A stretch of DNA of 64,000 bases, from the NCBI RefSeq assembly GCF_013340935.1, contig NZ_WHOS01000001.1:248001-312000 (forward strand), given 5' to 3'. The position numbers and the translations under genes are program-made. The stretch is from Azospirillum melinis. GTDB taxonomy: Bacteria; Pseudomonadota; Alphaproteobacteria; Azospirillales; Azospirillaceae. This document shows, piece by piece, positions 1 to 9,078 of the stretch. A model generated the notes under the pieces. It was not told the DNA's origin. It did no database searches and worked only from the letters and a program-made list of their open reading frames with translations. Positions within the stretch are counted from its first letter, which is position 1; each line of letters begins with the position of its first letter.

Positions 1-1045
1 TGTGCGGGAAGATGTCGCGGTTGGACAGCGACGGATGCTCGGCATCCTCCCCCGTGCGCCAGGACGGACGGTGGCAGGCGGCACAGCCGGTGTCGGCGAA
101 CAGCGCGGTGCCGGCCTTGTCCTTCGCCGCCTCCAGGCTGCCGTCGGGCGGCAGGTCGCGCAGGTAGCCGTCGATCAGGCCGATGACGGTGCTGGGGATC
201 TCAAGCCCCTCGAACTGCTTGGAATCGCCGTGCGGCGCATTGCGGCAGGCGGTCTGTGCCGGGGTGCAGTCGCCCCAGGGCTCCGGAAAGGCCGGGGTCG
301 ACATGCCGATGTCGAGGCTGAAGGCCTCCGCATCCTGGTGGTCCAGGGTGGGGTGCATCGCCTTCCAGCCGAAGCGGCCGACCTGCCGCTTGCCGTCCAC
401 CGTCACGTAATTCACCCGCCCGGCGGCCGGACCGCCGGAGGCGGCCTGTCTGGCGGCTTCGGCTTCGATGGCGTCGGCCGGGATGCGGTCGAGCAGGCCC
501 ATGCCGTGGACGCGCGGCGGCACGCGGGCGGACATCACCGTCGCTTCGGCCAGCGGGCCATAGCCGAGATCCTCGATCACCGGCGTCGGGTGGCGCAGCC
601 GGACGGTCTCGCCGTCGGGGAAGCGGACCGTCTTCTCGCGGTAGGTGACGCGGGGACGGCCTTCGACCAGCTGGCCCGGAATGGCGTTGGACTGGATCTG
701 CCGGCCATAGACCGGGTCGGCGTTCAGCTTGATCGCATAGCCGACGCCCTGGTCGTCCTTCACCGCCGGATCGGGTGGCCGGCCGCCGGCGCCACGCGGA
801 TGGCAGGTGGCGCAGGAGCGGGCGTTGTAGAGCGGACCGAGCCCGTCCGCCGCTTGCGTCGCGGTGGGCGCCGCCACCCACATGCGGCGGAACAGCGCCT
901 CGCCGATGCGGTTGTCGAGGCTGTCGGCAGCGTGAGCGGCAGTGGGGGCGGCGAGGAGCAGCAGGGCGGTCAGGCTGGCAGAACGGACTACACTCTTCCA
1001 ACTCGAAATGTCATCCCCGCGAAGGCGGGGATCCAGGGTCTGCAT
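1..1045 (-). CDS. di-heme cytochrome c, DHOR/DUF1111 'thiol oxidoreductase' family (3' end outside window)
   Basis: The minus-strand frame, read from the ATG at 1045, gives an exported protein. A hydrophobic signal peptide (about residues 20-39, ending in AHA) is followed by heme c sites CATCH (78-82) and CAACH (about 321-325). This two-heme layout is that of the di-heme oxidoreductase family (DUF1111, COG3488), whose genes usually accompany imelysin genes, as here. Its exact electron-transfer role is not established. The C-terminus is missing because the gene runs off the left edge at base 1. The start is odd: the only ATG/GTG/TTG in frame before the signal peptide lies inside a palindromic repeat (1010-1092), so residues 1-12 or so are repeat-encoded. 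Family assignment is confident; the start is not. Confidence 0.85.
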   Translation of the reverse strand, partial: MQTLDPRLRGDDISSWKSVVRSASLTALLLLAAPTAAHAADSLDNRIGEALFRRMWVAAPTATQAADGLGPLYNARSCATCHPRGAGGRPPDPAVKDDQGVGYAIKLNADPVYGRQIQSNAIPGQLVEGRPRVTYREKTVRFPDGETVRLRHPTPVIEDLGYGPLAEATVMSARVPPRVHGMGLLDRIPADAIEAEAARQAASGGPAAGRVNYVTVDGKRQVGRFGWKAMHPTLDHQDAEAFSLDIGMSTPAFPEPWGDCTPAQTACRNAPHGDSKQFEGLEIPSTVIGLIDGYLRDLPPDGSLEAAKDKAGTALFADTGCAACHRPSWRTGEDAEHPSLSNRDIFPH

Positions 1046-1092
1046 GGCGACACTCGTGGAAAAATCTGGCTCCCCGCCTTCGCGGGGATGAC
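1010..1092. repeat. dispersed palindromic element, 27-bp inverted arms
   Basis: The arm at 1010-1036 and the reverse complement of 1066-1092 agree at 26 of 27 positions, with a 29-base centre. Each arm is itself a small palindrome (CCCCGC-GAAG-GCGGGG). Translated on the plus strand it gives PAKAGIQ...PAFAGMT, a peptide often seen in spurious annotations because this repeat family is scattered through many proteobacterial genomes. It overlaps the predicted start of the di-heme cytochrome and lies 48 bp beyond the end of the multicopper oxidase gene, where it could also form a strong RNA hairpin. Confidence 0.85.
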
Positions 1093-1139
1093 GGGAACTG
1101 GATGCCGTCGGATCGAGTTCTGTTTTGCCTCGGAGCATC

Positions 1140-2624
1140 TCAAGCAACGCGGATGTATCCCATCATGCCGGTGTCCTGATGTTCGATGATGTGACAGTGG
1201 AACATCCAGTCGCCGGGGTTATCGGCCTTGATGGCGACGCGCAGACGTTCCTTCGGCTCCAGCAGCACCGTGTCGGCATGGTGGGGCACCACCTTGCGGG
1301 CATCGGAGGACAGCACCTTGAAGGTGTAGCCGTGGATGTGGATCGGATGCAGGTGCGGCGTCAGGTTGGCCAGTTCGAAGATGTAGCTCCGGCCTTTCTC
1401 CAGCGTGACCAGCGGCGGCGGCAGGCGTTCATGGCCGCCCTCCGGCCAGCTCTGCTGGTTGATCGCCCAGAAGGTCTTCGCCGACAGGCACAGCGCGTCG
1501 GCATAGGGCAGGCCGGGCAGAGCCGCCGCGTCGAAGCTCTGTGCCACCGCTGTGGCGGAGAAGGCCATCGGGATGATCGGCGCGTCCTTCAAGTCCGGCT
1601 CCGGGATGGCGGAAGCGGGCAGGGCGCGCGGCTTGAAGCGCTTGTTGGGCAGACTCGGTCCAACGGCGCGGAAGGTGGCGAGCGGCCGGGGTTCGGCCGA
1701 ATAGACGTTGGTCAGCCGCAGGGTCTGGCCGGCCTTGGCCGGTGCACGGAACAGCACGTCGATGCGCATGGCCGGCCCCATCGGCCAGCCGTCCAGCGGG
1801 CGGGGCGGCAGCGGATTGCCGTCGACCGCGACGATCCAGGCCTCGGCTCCCTCCACCCGCAGATCGACCACGCGGGTGCTGTCGATGTTGTAGAGGCGGG
1901 CGCGGATGTCGCCGTTGGCGGGGACCTCGATCACCGGTTCGATGGCGCCGTTGACGGTCGACACGCTGCCGAAGGTGCCGGCGCGGGAAGCACCGCGGTC
2001 GGTCATGAAGGTGCCGAACGTGCCGGTCTTGTCCAGTTGCCAGTCCTTGACCAGGCAGACGACGTCGGCATCGACCTTCGGCGCGTCCGGCTCCTCGACG
2101 ATCAGCACGCCGGCAAGGCCGCGGCCCAGCAGCTCCACCGTGTTGCAGTGGGGATGGAAGAAGAAGGACCCGGCATCAGGCGGGGTGAATTCATAGACGT
2201 GGCGCTCGCCCGGCTTGGTCGGCGGCTGGGTCAGATAGGGCACGCCGTCTTCCAGGTTCGGCAGGCGGATGCCGTGCCAGTGGATCGAGGTGTGCTCGTC
2301 CAGCCCGTTCACCAGGGTGGCGCGCAGCCGCTGGCCCTTGCGCATACGGATGATCGGGCCGGGAAAGCTGTCGGCATAGGTGATCAGCGGCGACGGCCCG
2401 GCCGGTTCCGGCAGGATGCGCAGCATCCGCTGCTTGGCGATCAGTTCGACCTCGACCAAGTCACCGGCCGCGGTGACCGGCGCCGGGCCGGCGAGGCCGG
2501 CTTTCAGTGCCCCGACATCGGGGGCCGCAAGGCCGGTTCCGCCCAGCGCCGTCGCCGCGATGGCGGCACCCCCGGCGCGCAGGAGGGTGCGACGGGACAG
2601 GGCGGAGGCGGGGCGATGCGGCAT
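1140..2624 (-). CDS. multicopper oxidase, Tat-exported (CueO/laccase-like)
   Basis: 494-aa periplasmic copper oxidase. The start at 2624 puts a twin-arginine signal (SRRTLLRAGGAA, residues 10-21) at the N-terminus; an upstream in-frame ATG at 2681 would bury it. The four copper-ligand motifs are present in order: HWHG (about 115-118), HPH (about 157-159), HPIHIHG (about 426-432) and HCHIIEHQDTGMM (from about 476). Together they bind one type 1 and three type 2/3 coppers. The family oxidises Cu(I), Fe(II) or phenols with O2. I see no methionine-rich insert like that of E. coli CueO, so the substrate is open. It lies between the imelysin and di-heme cytochrome genes on the same strand, suggesting a shared metal-handling role. 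Confidence 0.9.
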   Translation of the reverse strand: MPHRPASALSRRTLLRAGGAAIAATALGGTGLAAPDVGALKAGLAGPAPVTAAGDLVEVELIAKQRMLRILPEPAGPSPLITYADSFPGPIIRMRKGQRLRATLVNGLDEHTSIHWHGIRLPNLEDGVPYLTQPPTKPGERHVYEFTPPDAGSFFFHPHCNTVELLGRGLAGVLIVEEPDAPKVDADVVCLVKDWQLDKTGTFGTFMTDRGASRAGTFGSVSTVNGAIEPVIEVPANGDIRARLYNIDSTRVVDLRVEGAEAWIVAVDGNPLPPRPLDGWPMGPAMRIDVLFRAPAKAGQTLRLTNVYSAEPRPLATFRAVGPSLPNKRFKPRALPASAIPEPDLKDAPIIPMAFSATAVAQSFDAAALPGLPYADALCLSAKTFWAINQQSWPEGGHERLPPPLVTLEKGRSYIFELANLTPHLHPIHIHGYTFKVLSSDARKVVPHHADTVLLEPKERLRVAIKADNPGDWMFHCHIIEHQDTGMMGYIRVA

Positions 2625-2766
2625 GACGGCGGTCCAAAAAACTTCAGGCAGGATACAAGCCGGCTCCGGTCCCTTAGCCATCCCCCGCCGGGTCGGCCCG
2701 GAAGGGAAGCTCTGGGAAAACGGTCAGGCGCGGAAGGGCGCGGGGACCGGAGCCGGGTAGGCGTGC

Positions 2767-4041
2767 TTACTTGCCGACCTTCGACGGGTCGTCGAGGCTG
2801 TCGGAGCCCTTGACCTCGACCGAGACGCCGAGCGCGGCGACGGCGCCTTCCAGCGCCTTCTTCTGGGCGACGAGGCCGTCGATGCCGGCGGACACCAGCT
2901 TGTTGCCCTCGTCGTTGTCGGCGGCGATCATCTGGTCGTAGGCCATCTTGCCGCTGTCGGCGGTGTCCTTGATCGCCTGCATCGCCTTCATGGTGTTGGC
3001 CATGGCGGTCTTGACCGCGGCGTCTGCGTCGGCCGACTTGGCGGCGACCAGCTGCGACAGCGAGGCACCCGAAACGGTCTTGCCGTCGGTGCGCTTGTAG
3101 CTGCCGTTGTAGACGTTCACCATGCCGACTTCGTCGTAATAGTGCGAGTTGTGGGTGTTGTCGGAGAAGCAGTCATGCTCCTCTTCCGGATCGTGCAGCA
3201 TGAGGCCGAGCTTCATGCGCTCGCCCGCCAGCTCGCCATAGCTCAGCGAACCCAGGCCGGTCAGCATGCGGCCGACGCCTTCGCTCTCCGGCGCCTTGGC
3301 GATGGAGGCGCGGGCCTTGCCCTTGGCGGCCCAATCGGCGGTCATTTCCGACAGGTCGTCGACCAGCATCTGGGTGGCGACCTTCAGATACTGGATGCGG
3401 CGGTCGCAATGGCCGTTGGTGCAGTCCTTGCCCTTGCCGTAGTCGGTGGCCTTGCGCTCGCCCGCACCCGGACCGGTGCCGTGCAGATCCTGGCCCCAGA
3501 GCAGGAATTCGATGGCGTGGTAGCCGGTGGCGACGTTCGCCTCGACCTTGCCGGCGCCGTGCAGCTTGTCGGTCAGCAGGTCCTTGGTGATCTTGGAGGC
3601 GTTGATGGTCTTGCCGCCGGCCGTGATCTTCGGGTTGGCGATGACGTTCGCCTTGGCGTAGGGGTTGCTCTCGCCGCCGGCATAGCCCTCGTCGACATAG
3701 TCGATCAGGCCCTCGTCCAGCGGCCAGGCATTCACCTTGCCTTCCCATTCATCGACGATCGGGTTGCCGAAGCGGAAGGCTTCCGTCTGCATGTACGGAA
3801 CGCGGGCGGCCTTCCAGGCGTCGCGCGCCTTCGCCAGATTGTCCTCGGTCGGATTGGCGACCAGGGCATCCACCGCCTTCTTCAGCGCCTTGGCGCCGTT
3901 GGTGGCGTCCTCATAGGCGGCATGGGCGATGTCGGCGTAGTTCTTCGCCACGTCCTTGTAGGCCGGACCGGCAGCCTGGGCACCGTACGGCAGCAGGGCA
4001 ACGACGGCTACGGCGGCGAAGCCGGCAGCGCGCTTCGACAT
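2767..4041 (-). CDS. imelysin family iron-regulated protein (IrpA-like)
   Basis: 424-aa exported protein with a Sec signal peptide (residues 1-23, cleaved near AQA-AG). The family signature GxHxxE appears as GYHAIE at 173-178, followed by FLLWGQD. Imelysin proteins are periplasmic or surface proteins linked to iron acquisition; whether they bind iron directly is unsettled. Several residues between about 205 and 300 (Cys pair CTNGHC, HDCFSDNTHNS) resemble the IrpA subgroup. Paired with a DHOR cytochrome gene downstream, as in many genomes. Two Fur-like inverted sequences lie 48-85 bp upstream of the start, fitting iron-repressed expression. Confidence 0.93.
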   Translation of the reverse strand: MSKRAAGFAAVAVVALLPYGAQAAGPAYKDVAKNYADIAHAAYEDATNGAKALKKAVDALVANPTEDNLAKARDAWKAARVPYMQTEAFRFGNPIVDEWEGKVNAWPLDEGLIDYVDEGYAGGESNPYAKANVIANPKITAGGKTINASKITKDLLTDKLHGAGKVEANVATGYHAIEFLLWGQDLHGTGPGAGERKATDYGKGKDCTNGHCDRRIQYLKVATQMLVDDLSEMTADWAAKGKARASIAKAPESEGVGRMLTGLGSLSYGELAGERMKLGLMLHDPEEEHDCFSDNTHNSHYYDEVGMVNVYNGSYKRTDGKTVSGASLSQLVAAKSADADAAVKTAMANTMKAMQAIKDTADSGKMAYDQMIAADNDEGNKLVSAGIDGLVAQKKALEGAVAALGVSVEVKGSDSLDDPSKVGK

Positions 4042-4088
4042 GGAGGTCTCCTCGAACGTCGGTGGTCGGTAATGACAGCAAGTGCGAC

Positions 4089-4105
4089 TTATTCTCAGCG
4101 AATAA
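4089..4105. promoter_or_regulatory. Fur-like inverted repeat upstream of the imelysin gene
   Basis: TTATTC-TCAGC-GAATAA is a perfect 6-bp inverted repeat. A second related sequence, read on the minus strand as TGAGAATGATTCGCG at about 4110-4124, matches the left half of the 7-1-7 Fur consensus (TGATAAT-n-ATTATCA). Both are AT-rich islands in GC-rich DNA and sit just upstream of the imelysin start on the minus strand. Binding is inferred, not shown; alphaproteobacterial Irr or RirA could act instead. Confidence 0.5.
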
Positions 4106-4232
4106 CGTCGCGAATCATTCTCACTGTCAAGCCCTATCCGCGTTGGGGGTACTCGGAAATGCGCAAGCTCCGCCGTGCCGCGTCGATATGTCCCGCCGCC
4201 CTGGCCTGCGGGCGGCGGGATGTGGGCCCTCT

Positions 4233-5378
4233 TCAGCCCTGCCCAAGCGCCTGCGACAGATCCTCATAGAGGTCGTCCGGCGACTCCAGGCCGACCGACA
4301 GACGCAGCAGGTCGCCCGGCACCGGAGAACTCGGCCCTTCGATGCTGGCGCGATGCTCGATCAGGCTCTCCACCCCGCCGAGCGAGGTGGCACGGCGCCA
4401 GATTTCGACGCGTGCGGCGGTATCGATGGCCGCCTGGGTGCCGCCCTTCACGCGGACGGACAGCATGCCGCCATAGCCGCCGCTCATCTGGCGCGATGCG
4501 ATGCCATGGCCGGGGAAGCCGGGCAGGCCGGGATAGAGCACCTCGGCCACCCGCGGATGGGCGGACAGCCGCTCCGCCAGGGCCATGGCGGCGTCGCTCT
4601 GCCAGCGGACGCGGGCGAACAGGGTGCGCAGACCACGCTGCAGTAGCCATGCCTCGAAGCTGCCGAGGATGCCGCCCTGCTGGGTCTGCACCGCCTTGAT
4701 GCGGGCCCAGAACTCGTCCTTGCGGGCGGCGGTCAGGGTACCGGCGACGACGTCGGAATGGCCGTTGAGATACTTGGTCGCCGAATGCATGACGATGTCG
4801 GCGCCCAGTTCCAGCGGACGGGTCAGCACCGGGGTGGCGACCGTGCTGTCCACCGCCAGCCAGGCACCCGCCTCGTGCGCCAACTCGGCCACCGCGGCGA
4901 TGTCGGTGACGGTCCACAGCGGGTTGGCCGGGGTTTCCACCCACACCAGCCGGGTCTGGCCGGGGCGGAGCGCAGCGCGCACCGCATCGGTGTCGCTGGT
5001 GTCGACCCCTTCGACCTTCAGCCCCCAGCGGGTGGCGGGGCCATGCACCCAGTTGCGGAAGGCCCAGTACATCACGTCGGGCACCAGCACATGGTCGCCG
5101 GGGTCCAGCGCCTGGAACACCGCGGTCGCCGCCGCCATGCCGGAGGCGAACAGCAGCGTGTCGGTGCCCTTCTCCAGTTCGGTGATGGTTTTGGCCGGAA
5201 TGTCGAAGGTCGGGTTGTCGGCGCGGGCATAGACCCGGCCACGGCCATAGCCGTTGTCTGGGTCCCGGACATAGGTGGTGGACGGGTGGATCGGCGGGAT
5301 GACCGCGCCGCTGGCCGCATCCTCAAAGCCCAGGGCACCGGCGGCGATGGTTTCGGGACGGTGGGGACGGTCGGTCAT
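4233..5378 (-). CDS. Cys/Met metabolism PLP enzyme (cystathionine beta-lyase / gamma-synthase family)
   Basis: 381-aa cytosolic PLP enzyme of the trans-sulfuration family. The catalytic lysine is in SATKYLNGHSD (Lys about 202), preceded by the cofactor-contact motif FASGMAAATAVF (about 77-88) and DSTVATPVLTRPLELGAD. The family makes or cleaves cystathionine or related thioethers; metC-like lyase activity fits best because the protein resembles the short 'cystathionine beta-lyase' group, but the sequence alone cannot separate lyase from synthase. The start at 5378 (MTDRPHR) was preferred over an ATG 84 bases upstream that would almost abut the neighbouring gene. No SAM riboswitch-like structure was recognised upstream. 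Confidence 0.85.
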   Translation of the reverse strand: MTDRPHRPETIAAGALGFEDAASGAVIPPIHPSTTYVRDPDNGYGRGRVYARADNPTFDIPAKTITELEKGTDTLLFASGMAAATAVFQALDPGDHVLVPDVMYWAFRNWVHGPATRWGLKVEGVDTSDTDAVRAALRPGQTRLVWVETPANPLWTVTDIAAVAELAHEAGAWLAVDSTVATPVLTRPLELGADIVMHSATKYLNGHSDVVAGTLTAARKDEFWARIKAVQTQQGGILGSFEAWLLQRGLRTLFARVRWQSDAAMALAERLSAHPRVAEVLYPGLPGFPGHGIASRQMSGGYGGMLSVRVKGGTQAAIDTAARVEIWRRATSLGGVESLIEHRASIEGPSSPVPGDLLRLSVGLESPDDLYEDLSQALGQG

Positions 5379-5465
5379 TGCCGGGGCACTCCGGGATCGG
5401 TCATGAAAGGGGGGTATCAAGGATACGTCCGCCGGACGCCGGGGCGCAATGGCGCCGCGCAACCG

Positions 5466-6563
5466 TCAGGCGTAGCGTGCGATCAGGCGGGCCAGCGGCG
5501 GCCCCGACAGCACCACCACGAAAAGCCGAAGGGTTTGCAGGGCCAGCACCAGCGGCAAATCCACCCCGCTGCCCAGCGCGATCACCACCACGGAATCGAG
5601 CCCACCCGGGCTGGTGGCGAGGAAGGCGGTCAGCGGGTCGGTCGGGAGCAGCGTGACCAGCACCCAGGCCGACAGGCTGCACAGGGCGATCATCAGCCCG
5701 GTCGACAACAGCATCTGCGGCACGGCACGCAGGGCGTGGCTCAGCACCTCGCGGGTAAAGCGCAGGCCGATGCTCCAGCCGATGACGGTATATGTGATGG
5801 TCAGCAGCGCATGCGGCAGTTGCAGGGTCACGCCCGCACCGGTCTGGACCAGCGCGCCCAGCACCATCGGCACCAGAAGGGCGCCGGAGGGAATGCGGAA
5901 ACGGTGGCCGATCCATCCGCCCGCCGCGGCAACCAGCAGCGTCGCCGCCAGCCCGCGCAGGTCCAGCGCCTCCACCGGGGCCAATGGGATGGCGGAACCC
6001 TGCGAACCGGCGGTCAGCGCATGTGTCACCAGCGAAGCGCTGAGCACCACCAGCACGACGCGCAGATATTGCATCACCGCGACCAGCCGGACGTCCGCGC
6101 CATAGTCGCCGGCCATGGCGACCATGGCGGAGGCCGCACCCGGCGACACGCCCCAGGCCGCGGTGGTGCCGGGCAGGCTGCCGTAGCGGACGAACAGCCA
6201 GCCAACGATGCCACTGACCAGCACCGTCAGCCCGACGGTTCCCAGCATCAACGGCCAGTTCTGTGCGATGGACAGCAGGATCGACGAGGTGACGGCATGG
6301 GCGACGAGGCAGCCGATGATCGCCTGCGCCATGGTGAAGCCCGAGCCCGGAACGCGGATGGTGGCGCCGCCGACGCCCAGCGCGATGGCGCCGATCATCG
6401 GCCCGATCAGCCAGGCGGCCGGCAGCCCAACCCCATCGAGACCCAGCGTCGCCGCCGCGGACAGGGCAAGCAGCCCCGCCCATTGCGCGACCGTCCGCAG
6501 GCGGAGCCACGATTCGTCGTCATTCCCGGGGCCGTTCCCGCCGCCATCCTTTGCGCTGACCAC
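5466..6563 (-). CDS. AbrB family membrane transporter/regulator (COG3180)
   Basis: 365-aa polytopic membrane protein with about ten hydrophobic segments arranged as two similar halves, the AbrB duplication. Recognisable family strings are LPAAWLIGPMIGA in the first half and GWSIGLRF and SPGGLDSVV in the second. Family members are often mislabelled 'ammonia monooxygenase'; no substrate has been firmly established. It ends 87 bp before the PLP-enzyme gene on the same strand, so the two may be co-transcribed, though nothing in the sequence links their functions. Confidence 0.85.
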   Translation of the reverse strand: MVSAKDGGGNGPGNDDESWLRLRTVAQWAGLLALSAAATLGLDGVGLPAAWLIGPMIGAIALGVGGATIRVPGSGFTMAQAIIGCLVAHAVTSSILLSIAQNWPLMLGTVGLTVLVSGIVGWLFVRYGSLPGTTAAWGVSPGAASAMVAMAGDYGADVRLVAVMQYLRVVLVVLSASLVTHALTAGSQGSAIPLAPVEALDLRGLAATLLVAAAGGWIGHRFRIPSGALLVPMVLGALVQTGAGVTLQLPHALLTITYTVIGWSIGLRFTREVLSHALRAVPQMLLSTGLMIALCSLSAWVLVTLLPTDPLTAFLATSPGGLDSVVVIALGSGVDLPLVLALQTLRLFVVVLSGPPLARLIARYA

Positions 6564-6664
6564 GAACCCATACCTGTACGAATGATTTGCGACCGCCCCA
6601 TGCTGCCCGCCGCCACCCCCGTCCGTCCAGCAGGCGAGGGGGCGCGGCAGCCATGCGCGGCGGA

Positions 6665-8026
6665 TCAGCGGGCAGCGCGGATGCTGGTCAGGAAATCACC
6701 GACGCCCCGATTGAGATCGTCCGCCTGCCGGTGCAGCAGTCCGGCGGCGGCCAGCACCTCCTGCGCGATCCCGCCGGTCTCCGAAGAGGACCGCGTGACC
6801 TCGCCGATGGAACCGGTGACCCGGCGGGTGCCGACCGCGACCTCCTGTACGCTGCGGGTGATCTCCTGCGTCGCGGCGGTCTGCTGCTCCACCGTCGCGG
6901 CGACCGTGGTGACGATCTCGTTGATGTGGACGATGGTGCGGCCCACGGCATGGATCGCGTCGGCAGCCTGGCCCGCGGCATTCTGCATGCCGGCGATCTG
7001 GCTGGAGATGTCCTCCGTCGCCTTGGCGGTCTGGTTGGCGAGGCTCTTCACCTCATTGGCGACGACGGCGAAGCCCTTGCCCGCTTCTCCCGCCCGCGCC
7101 GCCTCGATGGTGGCGTTCAGAGCCAGCAGGTTGGTCTGGCTGGCGATGTTGTTGATCAGGTTGACGACGTCGCCGATGCGCTGGGCCGCCTCCACCAGAC
7201 CGCTGACGGTTCCCTTGGTCCGTTCCGCCTCACCGACGGCGGAGGTGGAGATGCGGGAGGATTCGTTGACGTGCCGGCTGATGTCGGTGATGGAGCTGGC
7301 AAGCTGTTCGGTCGCCGCGGCCACCGTCTGCATGCTGGACGAGGCGAATTCCGTCTCCGACGCGACATCGGCGGAGCGGCGGCTGGTGCTGGTGGCGATC
7401 TGGGACATGCGCTGGGCATGGGCCTGCATCTGGTTGGAGGCGGCGACCGTGCCCTCCACGATGCTTTTGACGCTGTCTTCGAAACTGCCGGCGAGCTGGT
7501 CGAGGGTGGCGCGCTTGCTCTCCTCTTCCGCCACCCGATAGGTCTCCAGCAGCAGTTCGATGTCGAACCACGCGATCTTGTTCAGCGTCTCCAGCTGTGC
7601 CGTCCGGTTGCGGCGGGCTGCCGCGCCGAACAGGCCGGCCCTCAGCCCCTCGTCGCCACCAGTGAGGCCGAGTTCGCGGGCGAGGTTGGAACTGACGATG
7701 TAATGGCAGATTGACACCGCATAGGCCGGGACGCCGTTCTTGTAGAACAGGGTCGCAAGCCGTTTGGCGGACTCGGCGAAGCCGGCATCGATCCGACCGG
7801 ATACGGCCCGCGTCCAATGATCCAGACGGGCGGCATGCACATCAGGGCGTTGCAGCGCCGCCTGGATTTCCGGCCATGCATCGAAATACCGATGCCACTC
7901 GGTCAGCAGTGCGGGAAGACGCTGCTCCGCGAACTCCCGGTTGCCCCTTAACCGGTTCAGATCGTCGTGGGTGATCGAGAAGGTGGAAAGTCTCTTCGCC
8001 TGCACATCTGTCAGTTCGACGGTCAT
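6665..8026 (-). CDS. cytoplasmic methyl-accepting chemotaxis protein with protoglobin-like sensor domain
   Basis: 453-aa soluble chemoreceptor without transmembrane segments. Residues about 1-170 look like the globin-coupled sensor fold ([45 protein letters not shown]). Residues about 190-450 are the coiled-coil signalling domain, with the hairpin tip around [21 protein letters not shown], the hallmark of MCPs that contact CheA/CheW. In protoglobins the heme-ligating His lies in an H-x-x-x-G context; here the matching site reads F-Y-K-N-G (Phe about 94), so the heme ligand may be missing. The start at 8026 (MTVELTD) was chosen; an in-frame ATG at 8056 is possible. Confidence 0.88.
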   Translation of the reverse strand: MTVELTDVQAKRLSTFSITHDDLNRLRGNREFAEQRLPALLTEWHRYFDAWPEIQAALQRPDVHAARLDHWTRAVSGRIDAGFAESAKRLATLFYKNGVPAYAVSICHYIVSSNLARELGLTGGDEGLRAGLFGAAARRNRTAQLETLNKIAWFDIELLLETYRVAEEESKRATLDQLAGSFEDSVKSIVEGTVAASNQMQAHAQRMSQIATSTSRRSADVASETEFASSSMQTVAAATEQLASSITDISRHVNESSRISTSAVGEAERTKGTVSGLVEAAQRIGDVVNLINNIASQTNLLALNATIEAARAGEAGKGFAVVANEVKSLANQTAKATEDISSQIAGMQNAAGQAADAIHAVGRTIVHINEIVTTVAATVEQQTAATQEITRSVQEVAVGTRRVTGSIGEVTRSSSETGGIAQEVLAAAGLLHRQADDLNRGVGDFLTSIRAAR

Positions 8027-8236
8027 CTTCTGGACGATCCTCGGTTCCGGGGCCACACATGGATCGTTCTACGTCAGGAATGCTCTTCTGGATCGCACGT
8101 CGACGGCAACTCACCACCCCATTTTCATCATACCCAGATATGTATAAGAAGGAGAGCAGTGGCCGACCATACAACGCTGACGGCGGATCGACCGGCCCAC
8201 TTTGGGCCTATGGTCGACAGGGGGGCGACGGCGGAA

Positions 8237-8860
8237 TCACCCCATGTCGCGACGCGGGCGCAGGCCGTTCAGCAGCAGGGCGATGGACTGGCGGGCGATC
8301 TCCCCCGGGTCCAGATCGCCGTCCGGGCTGTACCAGCGGGCGACCCAGCTGAGCGCACCCGACAGCGTGAAGGCGGCGATCTTCGGATCGCAGGGGACGA
8401 TGCTGCCCTCGGCGATGCCGCGTTCGATCAGGTTGCGGAATTTCAGGTCGATGCGGCGCTTCAGGCCGCGCAGGGTACGGCGGCTGTCCTCGGTCAGCGG
8501 TTCCTCGCCGACCCGGATCACGCACATGCCGAAATCCATGGTGACGATGTCGACATAGGTGGTCATCACCGCCACCAACTCGTCATAGGCGCTGCCGCCA
8601 TGACCGGTCACGTCGTTCGAGGCGCTGTCGAGCATTTCCAGCCCGATCCGCACGCACTCGAACAGGATCTCCTCCTTGTTCTTTACATAATAATAGATCG
8701 TCGGCTTGGTCACGTTCAGCCGCCGGGCGATGTCGTCCAGCGAGGTGGCGTGATAACCAAGCTCGTTGAAGGCCTGCGCCGCCGTCCGCAGCACGGCGAT
8801 CCGCTTTTCCTCCCGTTCGCTGCGGCGGTCGGCGGCGGTCTTCCATGGCGAGTCCGACAT
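8237..8860 (-). CDS. TetR family transcriptional regulator
   Basis: 207-aa repressor-type protein. The helix-turn-helix lies at about residues 40-62 (TSLDDIARRLNVTKPTIYYY), followed by a helical ligand-binding domain. The start at 8860 is preferred over 8884 because an AAGGGAG ribosome binding site precedes it at good spacing. It is transcribed away from an acyl-CoA ligase/acyl-CoA dehydrogenase pair across a 218-bp gap holding a short inverted repeat, the usual arrangement for a TetR-type regulator of acyl-CoA catabolism. The ligand is probably a CoA thioester, but that is inference from context. Confidence 0.9.
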   Translation of the reverse strand: MSDSPWKTAADRRSEREEKRIAVLRTAAQAFNELGYHATSLDDIARRLNVTKPTIYYYVKNKEEILFECVRIGLEMLDSASNDVTGHGGSAYDELVAVMTTYVDIVTMDFGMCVIRVGEEPLTEDSRRTLRGLKRRIDLKFRNLIERGIAEGSIVPCDPKIAAFTLSGALSWVARWYSPDGDLDPGEIARQSIALLLNGLRPRRDMG

Positions 8861-8971
8861 GCGGTGCTGGCTCCCTTCGCTCATTCTTCCGGCCTATCGC
8901 TTTCCCATTTGGCTGTGCCCATGTCCAGGCCGGCAAACAGTCAGTTCTCTCAGCAAACTTGTTTCGTTTCC

Positions 8972-8983
8972 TACTTTCAAGTA
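8972..8983. promoter_or_regulatory. short inverted repeat, candidate TetR operator
   Basis: TACTT-TC-AAGTA is a perfect 5-bp inverted repeat in an AT-rich stretch between the divergent TetR gene and the acyl-CoA ligase gene. Position and symmetry suit a repressor site; no consensus for this regulator is known to me. Confidence 0.35.
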
Positions 8984-9078
8984 ACTTAGGTTCCATACAG
9001 TAAAGAAAAGGCCGGCCGAACCCGTGACCGGTGTGTACGGCGACGGTGCCAGGACCTTGTAGAACCGGGAGGACACGC

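Noticed and set aside
1125..2813. 562-codon plus-strand open frame
   Set aside because: Antisense to the multicopper oxidase, whose copper motifs and Tat signal are unmistakable; the plus frame has His/Gly/Arg-rich composition typical of a high-GC shadow.
5379..5465. Possible SAM-type riboswitch before the Cys/Met enzyme gene
   Set aside because: Only 87 bp and no recognisable conserved pairing or core motif on inspection.
4758..7541. 927-codon plus-strand open frame
   Set aside because: Runs antisense through three recognised minus-strand genes (PLP enzyme, AbrB transporter, chemoreceptor); no domain resemblance.
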